Part shown: positions 33,607-45,159 of the stretch, piece by piece
Layout of the letters: the number at the start of each line of letters is the position of its first letter
How positions within the stretch are numbered: the stretch's first letter is position 1
Assembly (NCBI GenBank): GCA_026120035.1
Contig: JALRME010000052.1
Span: 1 to 64,000 of the forward strand
Source: Coleophoma eucalyptorum
Taxonomy: Eukaryota; Ascomycota; Leotiomycetes; Helotiales; Dermateaceae
Direction of reading: 5' to 3'
DNA: 64,000 bases
The notes under the pieces: generated by a model
What the model saw: the letters and a program-made list of their open reading frames with translations, nothing else
Told to the model about the DNA's origin: nothing
Database searches by the model: none
Position numbers and translations under genes: made by a program

Positions 33607-35662
33607 ACGTATCTTATAAGCGAGTGCACCATATATACGAGTGCACCACTTTCTAGTACGCGTCGCCTTTACTCCCCTTAATATTCTATATCTTAACAAC
33701 ACAATATGATTATACTTCTATACGAAAGTAGGATCAACCTTGCCCTTGAATCTCTTAGAAACAAGCCTACATTAAGCCTTAGGGCTATAGCTAAGGCCTA
33801 TAACGTTATACATACGACCCTCCTACGACGTATTACTAGCTAACCCGCGAAGCGCGATACTATACCTAAATCGAAGAAGCTTATAGAACTAGAAGAAGAG
33901 ACTATCGTTCAGTATATTATTAACCTCTCTATACGATCGTTTCCGCCTAGGTTGCGTAGTGTTAAAGATATAGCGAATCAACTACTATACGTACGCGACG
34001 CGTTACCTATCGGAAAGCTCTAGGCTTCCAACTTTATAAAACGTCAACCAAAGCTTCAGATATGATTCTATCGTAGATACGACTATAAGAGAGCCTTATG
34101 CGAAGACCCAAAGGCTATTAGAGAGTGGTTTACACTCGTACGAAACACGAAGGCTAAATATAGTATCGTAGAGAAGGATATATATAACTTTGATGAGACT
34201 AGGTTTATAATAGGTATTATCTTTATAGGTATAATGATCACTACGTCGGATAGCCGTAATAAGGCCAAATTGGCCTAGCCTAGGAACTAGGAATAGGCTA
34301 CTATAATTTAGGGAGTTAATACCCTTGGTTGGGCTATTCTTTCGTTTATTATACTTACGGTATAATACCACCTAGCTAACTAGTATCGAGAGTGTAATCT
34401 CCTAGTAGATTAGCGTATTACAACGACTAGTAATAGCTGGACTACTAATAAAGTAGGCCTGGATTAGATTAAGTACTTCGACTATTATATAGGGCCTCGT
34501 ACGAAAGGTGGATATTGTTATAGGCCCAAGCGAGGTCATATGGCATTAGCGAGCCAGGCGGGGAAACATATATATATCTTCAGCCCCCTTGGTTTAAGGA
34601 TCTTCAGAGATCAGTTTGAATAATAACTACTACCTACCTGCGTATACCCTATGTATACCCTGCTTGTCCATTGCTTGTACGTCACTCTGCCTGTGACACC
34701 TGACAGATATCGACTCTTAGTCCTAGATGGCCATAAAAGCTATCACTCGACCGAATTCGAGCTCTACTATTAGGATCATGATATTATTATACTCTATATA
34801 CCTCCGTATTCCTCTTACCTCCTTTAGCCTCTAGATGTTGGCTATTTTAGGCTATTAAAATAAGTATATAGCCGTTAGATCGAGGCGTTTACTCGAGTCT
34901 ATATTAACCATATAAGTAAGCTTAAGTTTCTTTATGGATTCCGAGAGGTATTCTTTATATCTATAACAGAAAAAAATATATAAGGCGACTTTATAGGTAC
35001 TAGCCTTATACCGTACGATCCAGAGAGAGTCTTATCTAAGCTAGATATCCAATTACGGACTCCTATACCGACTATCCCGCCTTTAAATACTACCGATCCT
35101 TAGGTTTCTAGGACACTATAGAATCCTATTAAAGTAGATTTATAGACTAGTCTTATTAAGACTCGTATTTCTAAGTATTAGAATAGCTCTCTAACACTAA
35201 TGTTAGATACGATAGACCAATTTGCGAAAGGAGCAAAGGTAATAATATACGAGGTAGTACTTCTTCGTAACGAGGTCTCTATACTATGTAGAGCGAATAA
35301 GGACTTAAGCAGACGACGGAGGGCTAAAAAAATACGCGTATAGCTTAGAGGGTCCCTTACTAGATAAGATGGAAAGGATCTATTAGATCAGAAGGCTATT
35401 AATAAGCAAGTAGCTCAAGAAACACGCTAGAATAGCTATCGAACAAGGGGGGCTTCTACGAAGGTACGATACTATAGTGTTTGTGGTAAACCTGGCCATA
35501 ATGCACGTACTATCAAGAAGCTATAGAATCATCTGATTCAGCTATTTTAGATGTAGTTATAGCTAATTCTTAGTATTGGTATTATCAAATTGAGTTTAAA
35601 GGTGGTAGAGTAGTAGAAAGTAGTACACTCGCATATATGATACACTCGCTTATAAGATACGT
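33607..35662 (+). mobile_element. Full-length RIPped Fot1/pogo DNA transposon, element 1
   Basis: 2056 bp with matching terminal inverted repeats of about 50 bp (ACGTATCTTATAAGCGAGTG at each end) and a TA duplication at both flanks, the Tc1/mariner rule. The plus strand encodes a decayed DDE transposase: FDET (34189-34200), a QGVN-like segment, then VLDGH near 34720 and the PPYSS...PLDVG region near 34801. Many stops and TpA enrichment show RIP. A CCHC-like remnant (CxxCGKxGHN-like) lies near 35480. It is not autonomous any more. Confidence 0.9.
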
Positions 35663-35845
35663 TACATGTTTATCTGATATCTCTACAAAGTGAGATGTTG
35701 TAGTACTTAGAGTCTAGGTACGTGACATAGTAGTAAGACTATTAGTGTTAGTATACACCTTATTTCTACTGTAAATAACAGGTCAAAATGTGATGTAACA
35801 ATGTAGATGATTGTTGTAGATCAATGTGGCGGAGCCTTAAGGGTA

Positions 35846-37705
35846 ACGTACGGGATAAGCGGATGGTATAGATAAGCGAATGGTACAACCTCGTTATAAA
35901 TTTACTACCTTTACCTTATACTACAATTTTTCTATAACCAACCATAGGATCTACTTCAAACGAACGCCAGCTTATCCTTGCCCTCTAAGCTCTTAAAAAT
36001 GATACTATACTTACCGTACGGAAGGCTGCAAAGATCTATAAGGTCTTACATATGACCCTAACGCGTCGTATTGAAGGAAAACCTCCTTAGGCCGATACAA
36101 CAGTCAAATCACGAAAGCTTACAAACCTAGAAGAAGAGACTATTGTTAATAGGTTACTTAACCTAGATTCCTAAGGATTTCCTATACGAATCTCTAGTGT
36201 TAAAGATATAGTAGATCTTCTCCTTCGCGTACGTAACGTATCTCCGGTCGGATAGAAATAGGCTACGAACTTTATAAAACGACAACCACGAATTAAAATA
36301 TACCAAATGCGTTCGTATGATAATCAGAGAGCCCTTTGCGAAGATCCAATAAAGATTTAGGCTTGGTTTAGGCTTATACAGAATTTTATCGCGAAATTTG
36401 AGATACGTATTAAGGATATCTATAACTTTGACGAGACTAGGTTTATAATAGGCTAGATCGGAACTACGATAGTTGTTACAAGCTCCGATCGTACGACGAG
36501 ACCAAAGCTACGTCAGCCTAGTAATCGGGAATAGGTTATAGTTATTCAGGGAGTCAATTCGGAGGGCTGGGCTATCCCGCCATATATTGTTTTTAAAGGC
36601 AAAAATCTCCTAGATTCCTAGTATCCTCGAGAGCTATTCCTAGCTAGCTGGAGGGCTGATGTCTCTGAAAATGGCTGGACATCTAACAAAGTATCTCTAG
36701 AATGGCTAGAGCACTTTGATAAGTATACCCGTACGAAGACAATAGGGAAATATCGTCTCCTTATCCTAGATGGCCACGAAAGTTATATATCAGCTGAATT
36801 CTAGGAATACGCCTATACGAATAATATTCTTATACTCTATATACCTCCTTATTCATCCTACCTACTCTAGCCTTTGGATGTTGGCTGTTTTGGGCCTCTA
36901 AAGAAAGTATATAGGTTACAAATTGAGAATATCATACGTAGCCGGATTTCTTATATTTCCAAGGAATCTTTTATACTAGTATTTATAGAGGTATTTAAAG
37001 CTACCTTTACCAAAGCAAATATCTAGGGAGGTTTTAGAGGGGCAGGACTTATTCCGTACGACCCTAAGAAGGTCCTATCAAAGCTAGATATTCAATTATC
37101 GACTCCGGTACCTAAAAGCTCGCGTCCCTTAACCTCCCACTCGTGGGTCTATAAAACACCACAAACAGCCAAAGAAGCAGTCAAACAAGCAACTCTTATT
37201 AAGAGTAGAATCGTACGATATCATAGTAGTTCTCTAATACCAATTTTGGACTCTATCGATAGATTACAGAAAAGTACAAGCCAGATTAGTCATAAACTTA
37301 TACTTCTTAAAGCAGAGGTTATAAGACTTCAAACTGCGAATAAAGAGCTAAGCCGTCGTCGACGTACGAAACGAAAGGTACTCCAGCAAGGCGGAAGTCT
37401 TACTATAGGAGAGGTCTAAGAAATAGAAGAAGAACAGGCTATTCAGACCCAAATTTCAATAGAACAAGGACAAAATAAGGAGAGGAAACCACGGGTCGAG
37501 TCATATGATCGGCGCTATAGAGCCTGTGGAGAGACTGGGCATAACAAACGAACCTACTAGGCTAGTAGAGTAGCTTCGTATGATTCTAATGATATAGAGG
37601 AATAGTTATTTAGAGCTAGGGTTATTAAGTTATTAGTGTTTCTATAAAATAGGGTTTCAAAGTTGTACCATTCGCTTATCTGTACCATCCGCTTATCCCG
37701 CACGT
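35846..37705 (+). mobile_element. Full-length RIPped Fot1/pogo DNA transposon, element 2
   Basis: 1860 bp with inverted ends ACGT(A/G)CGGGATAAGCGG continuing GATGGTA(T/C)AGATAAGCG, and a TA on each side. It encodes, in the same orientation as element 1, a related but distinct transposase with FDET (36427-36438), an LDGH motif near 36770 and a zinc-knuckle-like CxxCGETGHN near the 3' end. Its terminal repeats differ from those of element 1, so the two are different families of the same superfamily, 183 bp apart. Confidence 0.9.
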
Positions 37706-37900
37706 TATCAATACCCTCCTCTGTTTGAAGTATCACATGATTACAACGAGTGTACAAACGAGTGTTCCCGTGCCATTTGACAACCCAAAAGCGATATTTA
37801 AACAATTAGAACGAATAATGATGGTTTTTTATTTGATTATTGATAACTTATTGAAATATATCTTCTATGAACGCCCGAATCAGATCAGTCCTAGCCATTC

Positions 37901-39238
37901 CTAACCCAATACAAGAACCCGAGTCTCATGAGTACTAATATTGCTTAAAATTAAGTTTTTTCCACTTTCGATCCATGTTTTGCTATTCCAAATATCTCTA
38001 ATCTTAATACTCGAGGTGATGTTTCCTTCGGTACCCTGGGAGATTAGACTGGATAAGGGAATGGTAATATTTAAGCTCTTTGTATTTTCGTTCAGAACCA
38101 GCACCGCCCTCCTTTCTCCTTGAAGTGGCCCAGTCCAGACCTGGAATTCCCCCTCTAAACTCAAATCAGGTAAATAGCTGACGGCAACTCCAAGTGGATC
38201 TTGATTGAGGGCGATAATTTCTTTGTTCTTCAAAACATTTAAGCTGCTCGTATTGATGTTTTTCAGATCTGCCCCAATGACTAGTGGGCTTTTCAAAGCT
38301 GCCCAAAAGCTGAAATGACTCTGTTCTTGCGTTTGATTCATCTGTCCATTTCCAACCTCTAACATATCCATATCAGCCCAGGAGCCTGGGGCCTGAAACG
38401 TAGATATCTCGCGCATCTTCCGGATGATTGTCAAGACAGAACAGCCTGCATAACCAGTGTTGAGACAGTATGCAGTCTTACAGACACCCGAGCCATCAAT
38501 ATTAAAGGAATTGCGAATATCTCCAGAAATTCGATACGAGTCGCTAATTTGGTCGGCCCAGAACCATGGAAATTGAACGCCCCATTGGCACATAGAGTAC
38601 AATATATCACGGCCGCTATTGAGCAGAGCAGAGCGCATTATAGAAAATCGATCATAAGGAGATTGCGTAGTGGCTTGGAACGAACCACAATTATCGTACT
38701 GAGAAATTGCTTTAGTGAAAGTCCAAACGTTTTCATTAAATCCCAAAAGTGATTTATTTTACCTTCAGATAGTCAATGCCCCATTGTGCATATGTCTGTG
38801 CATCTAGCTCTTCATATCCCCAGCTTCCAGGTTGGAACCCACATGTTAATATTCCAGAATCCGAGTAAATTCCGAGCTTCAAGCCCAATGAATGAACATG
38901 ATCTGCAACGGCTTTAATTCCGCTTGGAAATCTAGTGATATTTGGTTGCTGTCGATAATCACTTCCTCGTACACTGTCTTGCCAGCCATCATCAATTATA
39001 ATATAATTGTAGCCAGCATCTTTCAAGCCAAGGTCTACAAATGCAGATGCCATATCTTCTACAAGGGCCGCATCCACGTTGGTCTTAAAGGCATTCCAAC
39101 TGTGTGATCATTAGCCTATGATAATGATATATCAATGGTATTTTACCTATTCCACCCAAGTTGCGGGGTGGATTTTGCGAAACTTTGCAAGGCAAATATC
39201 AAAAATGAGCCTGCAATGAAATAAAAATGTTCAACCAT
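37901..39238 (-). CDS. Secreted GH27 alpha-galactosidase
   Basis: Three exons, 39147-39238, 38763-39099 and 37901-38698 (introns 47 and 64 nt), encode 408 residues. The first exon holds the signal peptide. Clan D motifs are complete: DDGWQ early in the barrel, GLKLGIYSDSG, nucleophile Asp145 in YLKYDNC, acid/base Asp203 in RISGDI, and WADMDMLEVGN, followed by a small C-terminal beta domain ending in RVLVLG. GH27 enzymes release alpha-linked galactose from galactomannans, raffinose-type oligosaccharides or glycolipids. The stop lies only about 200 bp from transposon element 2. It is divergent from the fasciclin gene. The frame is clean and likely functional. Confidence 0.92.
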
Positions 39239-39746
39239 ATTAAATAGCATCGTAATCTTGTTTAGTAGGAAGAACTAGTCGGACCATGTAAATAAAGCTA
39301 GCTGTCGGCTGTTTCACTTTTCGCTCTTGTTGAGTATATACCTACGACGTCCGACGTTTTGATTGTATACAACATACATTTAAGCACCCGCCGATAAAGT
39401 CTGCGGTTAAAATCCTGATCTTGCCAAGAAATAGAGATTCCGGGCTTCTCCAAACTCCTACCTCTCCTCGTAGCTCGATATAGATCCGGTCGGCCGACGG
39501 GCCAGCTGTCGGGTGGATGGCCACGGATCGAGAGAGATCGGCTGAGCAAACAAGGGCCCTCTTCCCGCAACTCACTTGTGTGAGAAGCGCAAAGCTGTAC
39601 GCTCTCAGGAATAGACCGATAACAATCGAACCTACTAAAATCCCATTTCTAGTTATATAATTCGGCCGCCGTTGCCTCCGAAATCAAAAATTGGTAGTTA
39701 TGCTGCAATCAGGCACCAGTTTTCAACTTCGACTTTAATTTTCACG
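39239..39746. promoter_or_regulatory. Divergent promoter region between GH27 and fasciclin genes
   Basis: Half a kilobase of rather GC-rich sequence. It contains a 10-bp palindrome GTCGGCCGAC (39489-39498) inside CCGGTCGGCCGACGGG, with CGG/CCG arms suited to a Zn2Cys6 regulator. Minus-strand open frames here (39298-39575) look like chance ORFs. Confidence 0.45.
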
Positions 39747-40428
39747 ATGAAAGTTCTACTACTACTATCCTTTTGTATTTCTGCATTAGGCGCAACTCCA
39801 AGACAGCCATTGAGTTATGCACCTCTATCTCCAAACGCTTTTACACCAGAAATTTCTGCCAACGTGACGACCCTTCTCAACTTCATTAACTCGCGTGATG
39901 ATCTATCCCAACTAGCAACCTACGTTCGAAACTCTGCTGGTAAATGGAAGTCAAATAAATATTTGACACTCGGTATTAATCACATATTTAGGCTTCGTAC
40001 AAGCACTTGACACTCCAGCAACCTGGAAATATACATTTTTCGCGCCTTCCAACAATGCATTTAATAATACTGGTCATTACTTCTCAACTTATTACAACAC
40101 CGCGAAAGGAAAATTCTGGTTCGGAAACCTACTTACCCATCATTATATTCCTAACACCAACCTGAAAATCGCCGACTTCAACGAATCGTACTCCAGAACA
40201 CAGACCGGGTCATTTCTCTTTGTTGGCACGCAACTGATGGGTGGCAGCCTGAAGTTAAATCATGTTGCCACCGTTGTTGAAGCAGATATTAGTGTCACTA
40301 ATGGGATTGTGCATATCATTGATCGCGTGTTAGATCCGTCGGCGATGGTATTTGAAGCTGATACTGCAAACGTAAAACAATCCTTTATTCCGGGAAGCTG
40401 TTCTAACAGTAACCTTCCATACTGTTAA
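39747..40428 (+). CDS. Secreted fasciclin (FAS1) domain protein
   Basis: Two exons, 39747-39939 and 39992-40428 (52-nt intron), encode 209 residues. Residues 1-16 are a signal peptide. The FAS1 core is visible as TFFAPSNNAF (H1 box region), LTHHYIPN, FLFVGTQ and VVEADI...NGIVHIIDRVLDP (H2 box), in normal order and spacing for one domain. There is no C-terminal GPI hydrophobic tail; the end is Cys-containing. FAS1 proteins act in cell-surface adhesion. Intact and apparently single-domain. It shares its promoter region with the alpha-galactosidase. Confidence 0.85.
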
Positions 40429-41049
40429 GGGAACGGTTTAAATGCTGAATTCTGTTTTTAATACATTTTAAAGTAGAAATAACTTTTTAGACAACTACTC
40501 TCTTTTCTCCTTTTTAAGTCTTTACTATTTAAATTTTGAAATCGAAAGCTTTGCATTCAATGGATGCTGCAGTTGCTTCTTCACCTTATAAAGTGTCCAG
40601 GGTGGTCGGAAACGCCACTGTGTTTGAAACATACCGTAGATCAGATGACTACAGGAACCAGCCAAACCAAATTATTTGTGAAGCTATGGGGTGCATGCCG
40701 ATCTTGTCCAGTCTGATCCTAAATGAAAATTCCGTATTATTTTGAAATCGGAACAGCGGCCCATAGCCCGGCACTTTCCCGACACTTATTTCATCCTCCT
40801 TTCCTCACTAACATGCTATATTCATACTTCGCGGTGTTTCTTGTTTTGATTCCCAGGGTTAAGTTGAGAATCAGATGACCAAATTGACCCTCTATTCAAT
40901 CCGAAAGCTGCTCCACATTCCGTACTTTACCCCGATTCCGGCTGCCTCCATGATACGAGTATAATAAGCATGATTCTTTGGCAAAGAAGAAGGCAGAGTA
41001 CTACTTCATCAATTCTTGGAAGAAACGCACAACTTTCCGAAATCTCATC
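40429..41049. other. Spacer upstream of the lyase relic
   Basis: No gene is recognised; a short frame at 40536-40745 has no support. The 3' part presumably held the lyase promoter. Confidence 0.4.
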
Positions 41050-42377
41050 ATGCGTTTGCGGAATTATTTACTTCCGTCCTTGTCCTGGCCATGTCTAACA
41101 AACGGATTTGTTCACCCAGGTCTTCTTCACTCTGCTCAAGATTTTGCTCGAATTTCTACAAAAGTCTCTGATGGTGCCGAACCCTGGCTGGCAGGCTGGA
41201 TCAAACTAACGAATAATTCGCACTCGAGGTCTACTTATACTCCAAATCCACTGGCGATAGTTTATCGTGGCCTAGATGACGTTAACCTAGAGAACTATCC
41301 GAAACTATACAACGATATTGCAGCGGCATATGCACTTGCCGTTCGGTGGAAAGTGAGCTCCAATGTCTCATACGCCAATGCTGCAATCGCTATTCTTGAT
41401 GGGTAGGCTTCAAATTTAACATTGATCAGCGGTACATCAGATAAGTACCTTGCAGCGGGTTTATATGGATACCAATTTGCAAACGCGGCAGAGATCATGC
41501 GAGGATATTTAGGGTGGCCTACTGCTAAGTTTCAGGCATTTGTAAAGATGGTAAGAAGTCGCCTTACCTCCTAGTTAATTCAAAGTCTATTCTTAACATA
41601 GTGAACGAAACCAATAGATGACTACTGTATTCTATCCAATGAACCATGATTTTCTGGTCAATCATAATGGCGCTAAAATTGATCACTACTGGTCTAATTG
41701 GGATCTTTGTACGATCGCGTCTGTTCTCTCCATTGGTGTCCTCTCAGATAATAGTACCATGTACCATGAGGGCCTTGATTACTTCAAGACTGGGGCTGGG
41801 AATGGAGCCATTGAGAAGGCAATTTGGAAGTTATATAATGTCGATGGTCAGATTTTAGGCCAGCAACAAGAATCTGGCCGGGATCAAGGCCACACTATCC
41901 TAGCAATTGGTGAGCTGGGTGTCATCGCTCAAACGACATATAACCAGGGTGACGATATGTTTACGTACCTAGATAACAGAGTTCTTGCCGGGTTAGTTTT
42001 CATAAAATCTATTAACTTCGATACCTGTTCTTTATATTCAAAAATTTCAAAGGCCCGACTGACATTTCACGCCTTCTAGGGCCGAGTATATCGCCAAATA
42101 CAACCTTGGATATTCTGTGCCATATACACTTTATAACAATAGTGACGTCCAGCAATCTGAGATTAGTAATTCTAGCCGGGGAACCATCCGGCCTGTCTGG
42201 GAATTGCTGTATAATCACTACCGGGTCGATACATCGCTCAACTTGACGTATACTAACCAGATGAGGGACCTTGTAGTGAATAATGGGTCAGGTGCCGAGG
42301 GCGGAGGCGGAGATTATGGTCCAAATAGTGGTGGATATGATTCTCTTGGCTATGGAACCCTTATGTTTACTGTATAA
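41050..42377 (+). pseudogene. Alginate-lyase-like secreted protein with one nonsense codon, copy 1
   Basis: Exons 41050-41550, 41618-41991 and 42080-42377 join to 391 codons in frame except for one TAG at 41404-41406. It has a short signal-like start, then FVHPGLLHS, AAAYALAVRWK, YGYQFANAAEIMR, FYPMNHDFL, NGAKIDHYWSNWDLC, QESGRDQGH, NRVLAGAEYIAKYNL and GGGGDYGPNSGG, the run of motifs of the fungal alginate-lyase-domain family (PF05426, with His/Asn/Tyr-rich active site). The stop falls in the position of the Trp of a conserved ...DGWAS... phrase, so it is a TGG-to-TAG transition. Everything else is open, so inactivation is recent, or the base is an assembly or RIP singleton. The true substrate (a uronic-acid polymer) is unproven. 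Confidence 0.8.
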
Positions 42378-42444
42378 TAAATCCTAAAGTAATAAATTCA
42401 CTATTATTCATAAAAATACAATTATTTGATTTCAGAAATGAAAC

Positions 42445-42638
42445 TGTTGGAATGTTATTCATAGGTCAATCACGAGACCTAGTCACATGTATACAGTATC
42501 ATTAGCGAGGGGAGGTACTTATACCTCCCTATCTCACACTCTCTTCTATAGATTGAATCGATTACACACCTTATGAACACTACCTGAACCTGATTTGACT
42601 TGAGAGTCACTCACTACGTTACCTAACGTAAACCAACA
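42445..42638 (+). repeat. Solo LTR, family B, copy 2
   Basis: 194 bp, TGTTGG start and CCAACA end, flanked by an exact 5-bp duplication GAAAC. It matches the copy at 30639-30820. It lies 67 bp past the end of the lyase relic. Confidence 0.9.
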
Positions 42639-42899
42639 GAAACTTAATTGAAAACAACAATATAGCAAATGAAATAGCTAACTCTAAACTTTTTTAGCAA
42701 CTGTGGTTTGCTACTATGACTACTAGAGGTTCGTATTTCATGATTTATTATAACTGGAAGTAAACCTAGCGGAATTATACTCCGTATGCCACCAGTCTAT
42801 CCTTAAAGTTATAAACATAGTCAGTTGCGTATAGTCCTTGACTCTCTTCCCCTAATGATGCAGTGTAGTATTTCCAGTACCCACTACTATTCTAAGCCC
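42639..42899. other. AT-rich spacer
   Basis: This lies between the solo LTR and the second lyase relic; it may contain that gene's lost C-terminal exon but no motif is readable. Confidence 0.3.
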
Positions 42900-43790
42900 A
42901 CAACAGATATCCCCAGTTTGGAAGATCATTGCTTGTTGTACTCAATTATCCTCCAGCAGCATCAAAATCGGCCTTAGCTTATTAGCCCAGGGTCCATTAA
43001 CAAGTACGGCTGAACAACGATACCATTTTGGATCATAAGAGACTGTCTCATTAAGATTGTATTTGGCACTGTACTCTGCGCCTTTGATAAGTAGATTTCC
43101 GGCATAGGTGAATAGATCATAGCCCTGGAAATTAACAGTGCGTGTAGCAAGCGCATGCCATCCCAGTGAGCTTTGAACATGGCCTTGGTCACGCCTAGAT
43201 TCAGAAGACTGTCCGGCTTTGGGATTAATGTTTGCTTGAATACCGGCACATAAATCATTTTTATAGGAGTACAATGCATAGTTATACATCGCCACATCAT
43301 CGAGGTAGACTGCAAAATTCAAAAGAGCTTTGATGTTCACAATGCCATAATTTGCTTGCCCGATGATGATACTCTGACGATCGAAGAGCCAATACAGCTG
43401 AACACTAAAGCCTGAGCCGCCTTGCTATTTTGCGCCTGCCTCAACCCATCCGCCTTCCCAGCGCATGATTTCAGCGGAATTGACAAACATATCGCCATCT
43501 AAACTAAGCATAATAGAACGGTCAGTGTCGATAATATTTGTGAGATTGGAGCCCCAGACGTCTAGAATTGCTGTGCTAGTTGCCCAATGAGCCTCGTCTT
43601 TCGTGATATACCCTATTCAAACTTCTATTAGTTAAAACAAAATGCTTGTTTATTAGTTAAGCTTTCACATTAGAGCACTTTGGTATGCAGCACGCGCATC
43701 TGATTGAAATGATGAATAATTGCTGATAATGCCACGGCCCATTAAAGGCTCCTCTAGCACCTTCTTTATAGAAACCCGAGGCTGCATGCC
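42900..43790 (-). pseudogene. Alginate-lyase-like protein relic, copy 2
   Basis: On the minus strand a start-less frame gives EEPLMGRGIISNYSSFQSDA, an intron near 43612-43670, DEAHWATSTAIL, VNSAEIMRWEGGWVEAGAK, a TAG at 43425-43427 in place of Trp, then LYWLFDRQSIIIGQANYG, SRRDQGHVQSSLGW (usual SGRDQGH) and NLLIKGAEYSAKYNL. The order matches copy 1 (SGRDQGH ... GAEYIAKYNL), but the proteins are clearly different subfamilies. N-terminal and C-terminal exons are missing. A dead gene, convergent with copy 1. Confidence 0.75.
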
Positions 43791-45159
43791 ATAGTATAAG
43801 CAGATACTGGTATACTTTCGTGCAAAGCAAAGTTTATCGGTTATAAAAAGGTATCATGTCAGTTACAGCTGCTCATCTCGTATTCACAGCGGAGGAAGCT
43901 TGCATTCTGGTAAGACATCAAATTAGGATAATCGGAGAATGGGGGATTTGCCGGCGCAGCATCCGCACTCCTTGAGGGGCCGAGCAAAGAATGAGGTACA
44001 TTGAAACGATCTGTGGAATGAATCAAAAGACAGATGACTGAGCGGGTTGGCTCTACAGAGGCGCATTAGATGAACACTAATAGTTGTGGGCCTAGGTAGT
44101 TACCCGGCCCCGGGGTTGCGGTTGTGCGATGAGTTATGATCTCGGAGATCGCGATTGATGACAATGGAGGGAAACTGATCAGCTTCAGTTAAAAACAATA
44201 CTACATGTTGGTTATCTTGTGGAAATTCATATAAAAAATAGTATTCATAGTATCAAGCTGCCATGAAATGCAATGAATTAGAACTTGCTCAACAAGGATA
44301 TGAAACTTGCTAAATGTACAAAGATGATTTCTTGCTACTGTGCGGTTTTACTTTTACATCATCGCTTATCTGGGATTTGTGATCTAGCTACCAATATCGT
44401 AAATTGATCAGTTAGCAGATTATTACTATAAATCAGTATTCTGAACTTGCTCTGCTGACCATCAAGTTGTTGTGAAATAAGTTGCAACTCAAAAGAAAAT
44501 CAGCTCAGCCGACCCTGCTACTTATCGGAACAATCCGGACATTCCCCCGATAGCCTCTACAGAATCCATCCTTCCACGGCCGTTACCACTGGATTAAAAG
44601 TGCAGTTGCCATACGCTAACTCATTATGTAAACCATTTTCTCAGGGTCAAAATTGCCGCTAAAACATCGCAAAGTAGGCAATGATGCCAACATGGAATCG
44701 GTGCCGCCGCTGTCAAGATATTGTATCACGTGATACACTGTACCGTCATTTGGCTGCGGTCGCCCATGTTCACTTAGGAATCGCAAACTGAGTCGGCCAA
44801 GGGTCCACATATATTTATTTAAAGGAGCCTCTGAGGCGGATCTGGGACAGTAGAAATTAGTTTATTGTACAAATTGAAGATATACTTGTCTCCGCCGGAT
44901 TACGTTGGCTCCCTGTCATTCCGCTCACAGAGCAGCTGGAGGCAAGACCTTTATAGATTTCGAAAGCGGCGACTGGGCCGTGTACGCATCTTATTCGGAA
45001 GCAAAACAGTACTTTACATCATATAACTCTTCGTCAAAGGTAAGACATAACAATATATATTTCTTGAACGCCTGTCTGTATAGTTTCTCCTACTGGTCTA
45101 GCAATTACTATCTTAATAACCTAGTATTTTATTTACCTTGAGTGCGAGCACCTTTTGCC
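43791..45159. other. Degraded region with unassigned scraps
   Basis: An ATG-started 64-codon minus-strand frame lies at 44616-44810, and a plus-strand piece at about 44920-45040 reads TFIDFESGDWAVYASYSEAK and is followed by a GTAAGA donor. Both look like orphan exons; neither is assignable to a family. Confidence 0.3.

Noticed and set aside
39298..39575. Minus-strand frames of 77 and 90 codons upstream of GH27
   Set aside because: GC-rich chance frames in a divergent promoter with no family resemblance.
41050..43790. A GH76 endo-mannanase assignment for the paired genes
   Set aside because: The motifs (SGRDQGH, GGGGDYGPNSGG, HPGLLHS) fit the alginate-lyase domain family, not GH76.
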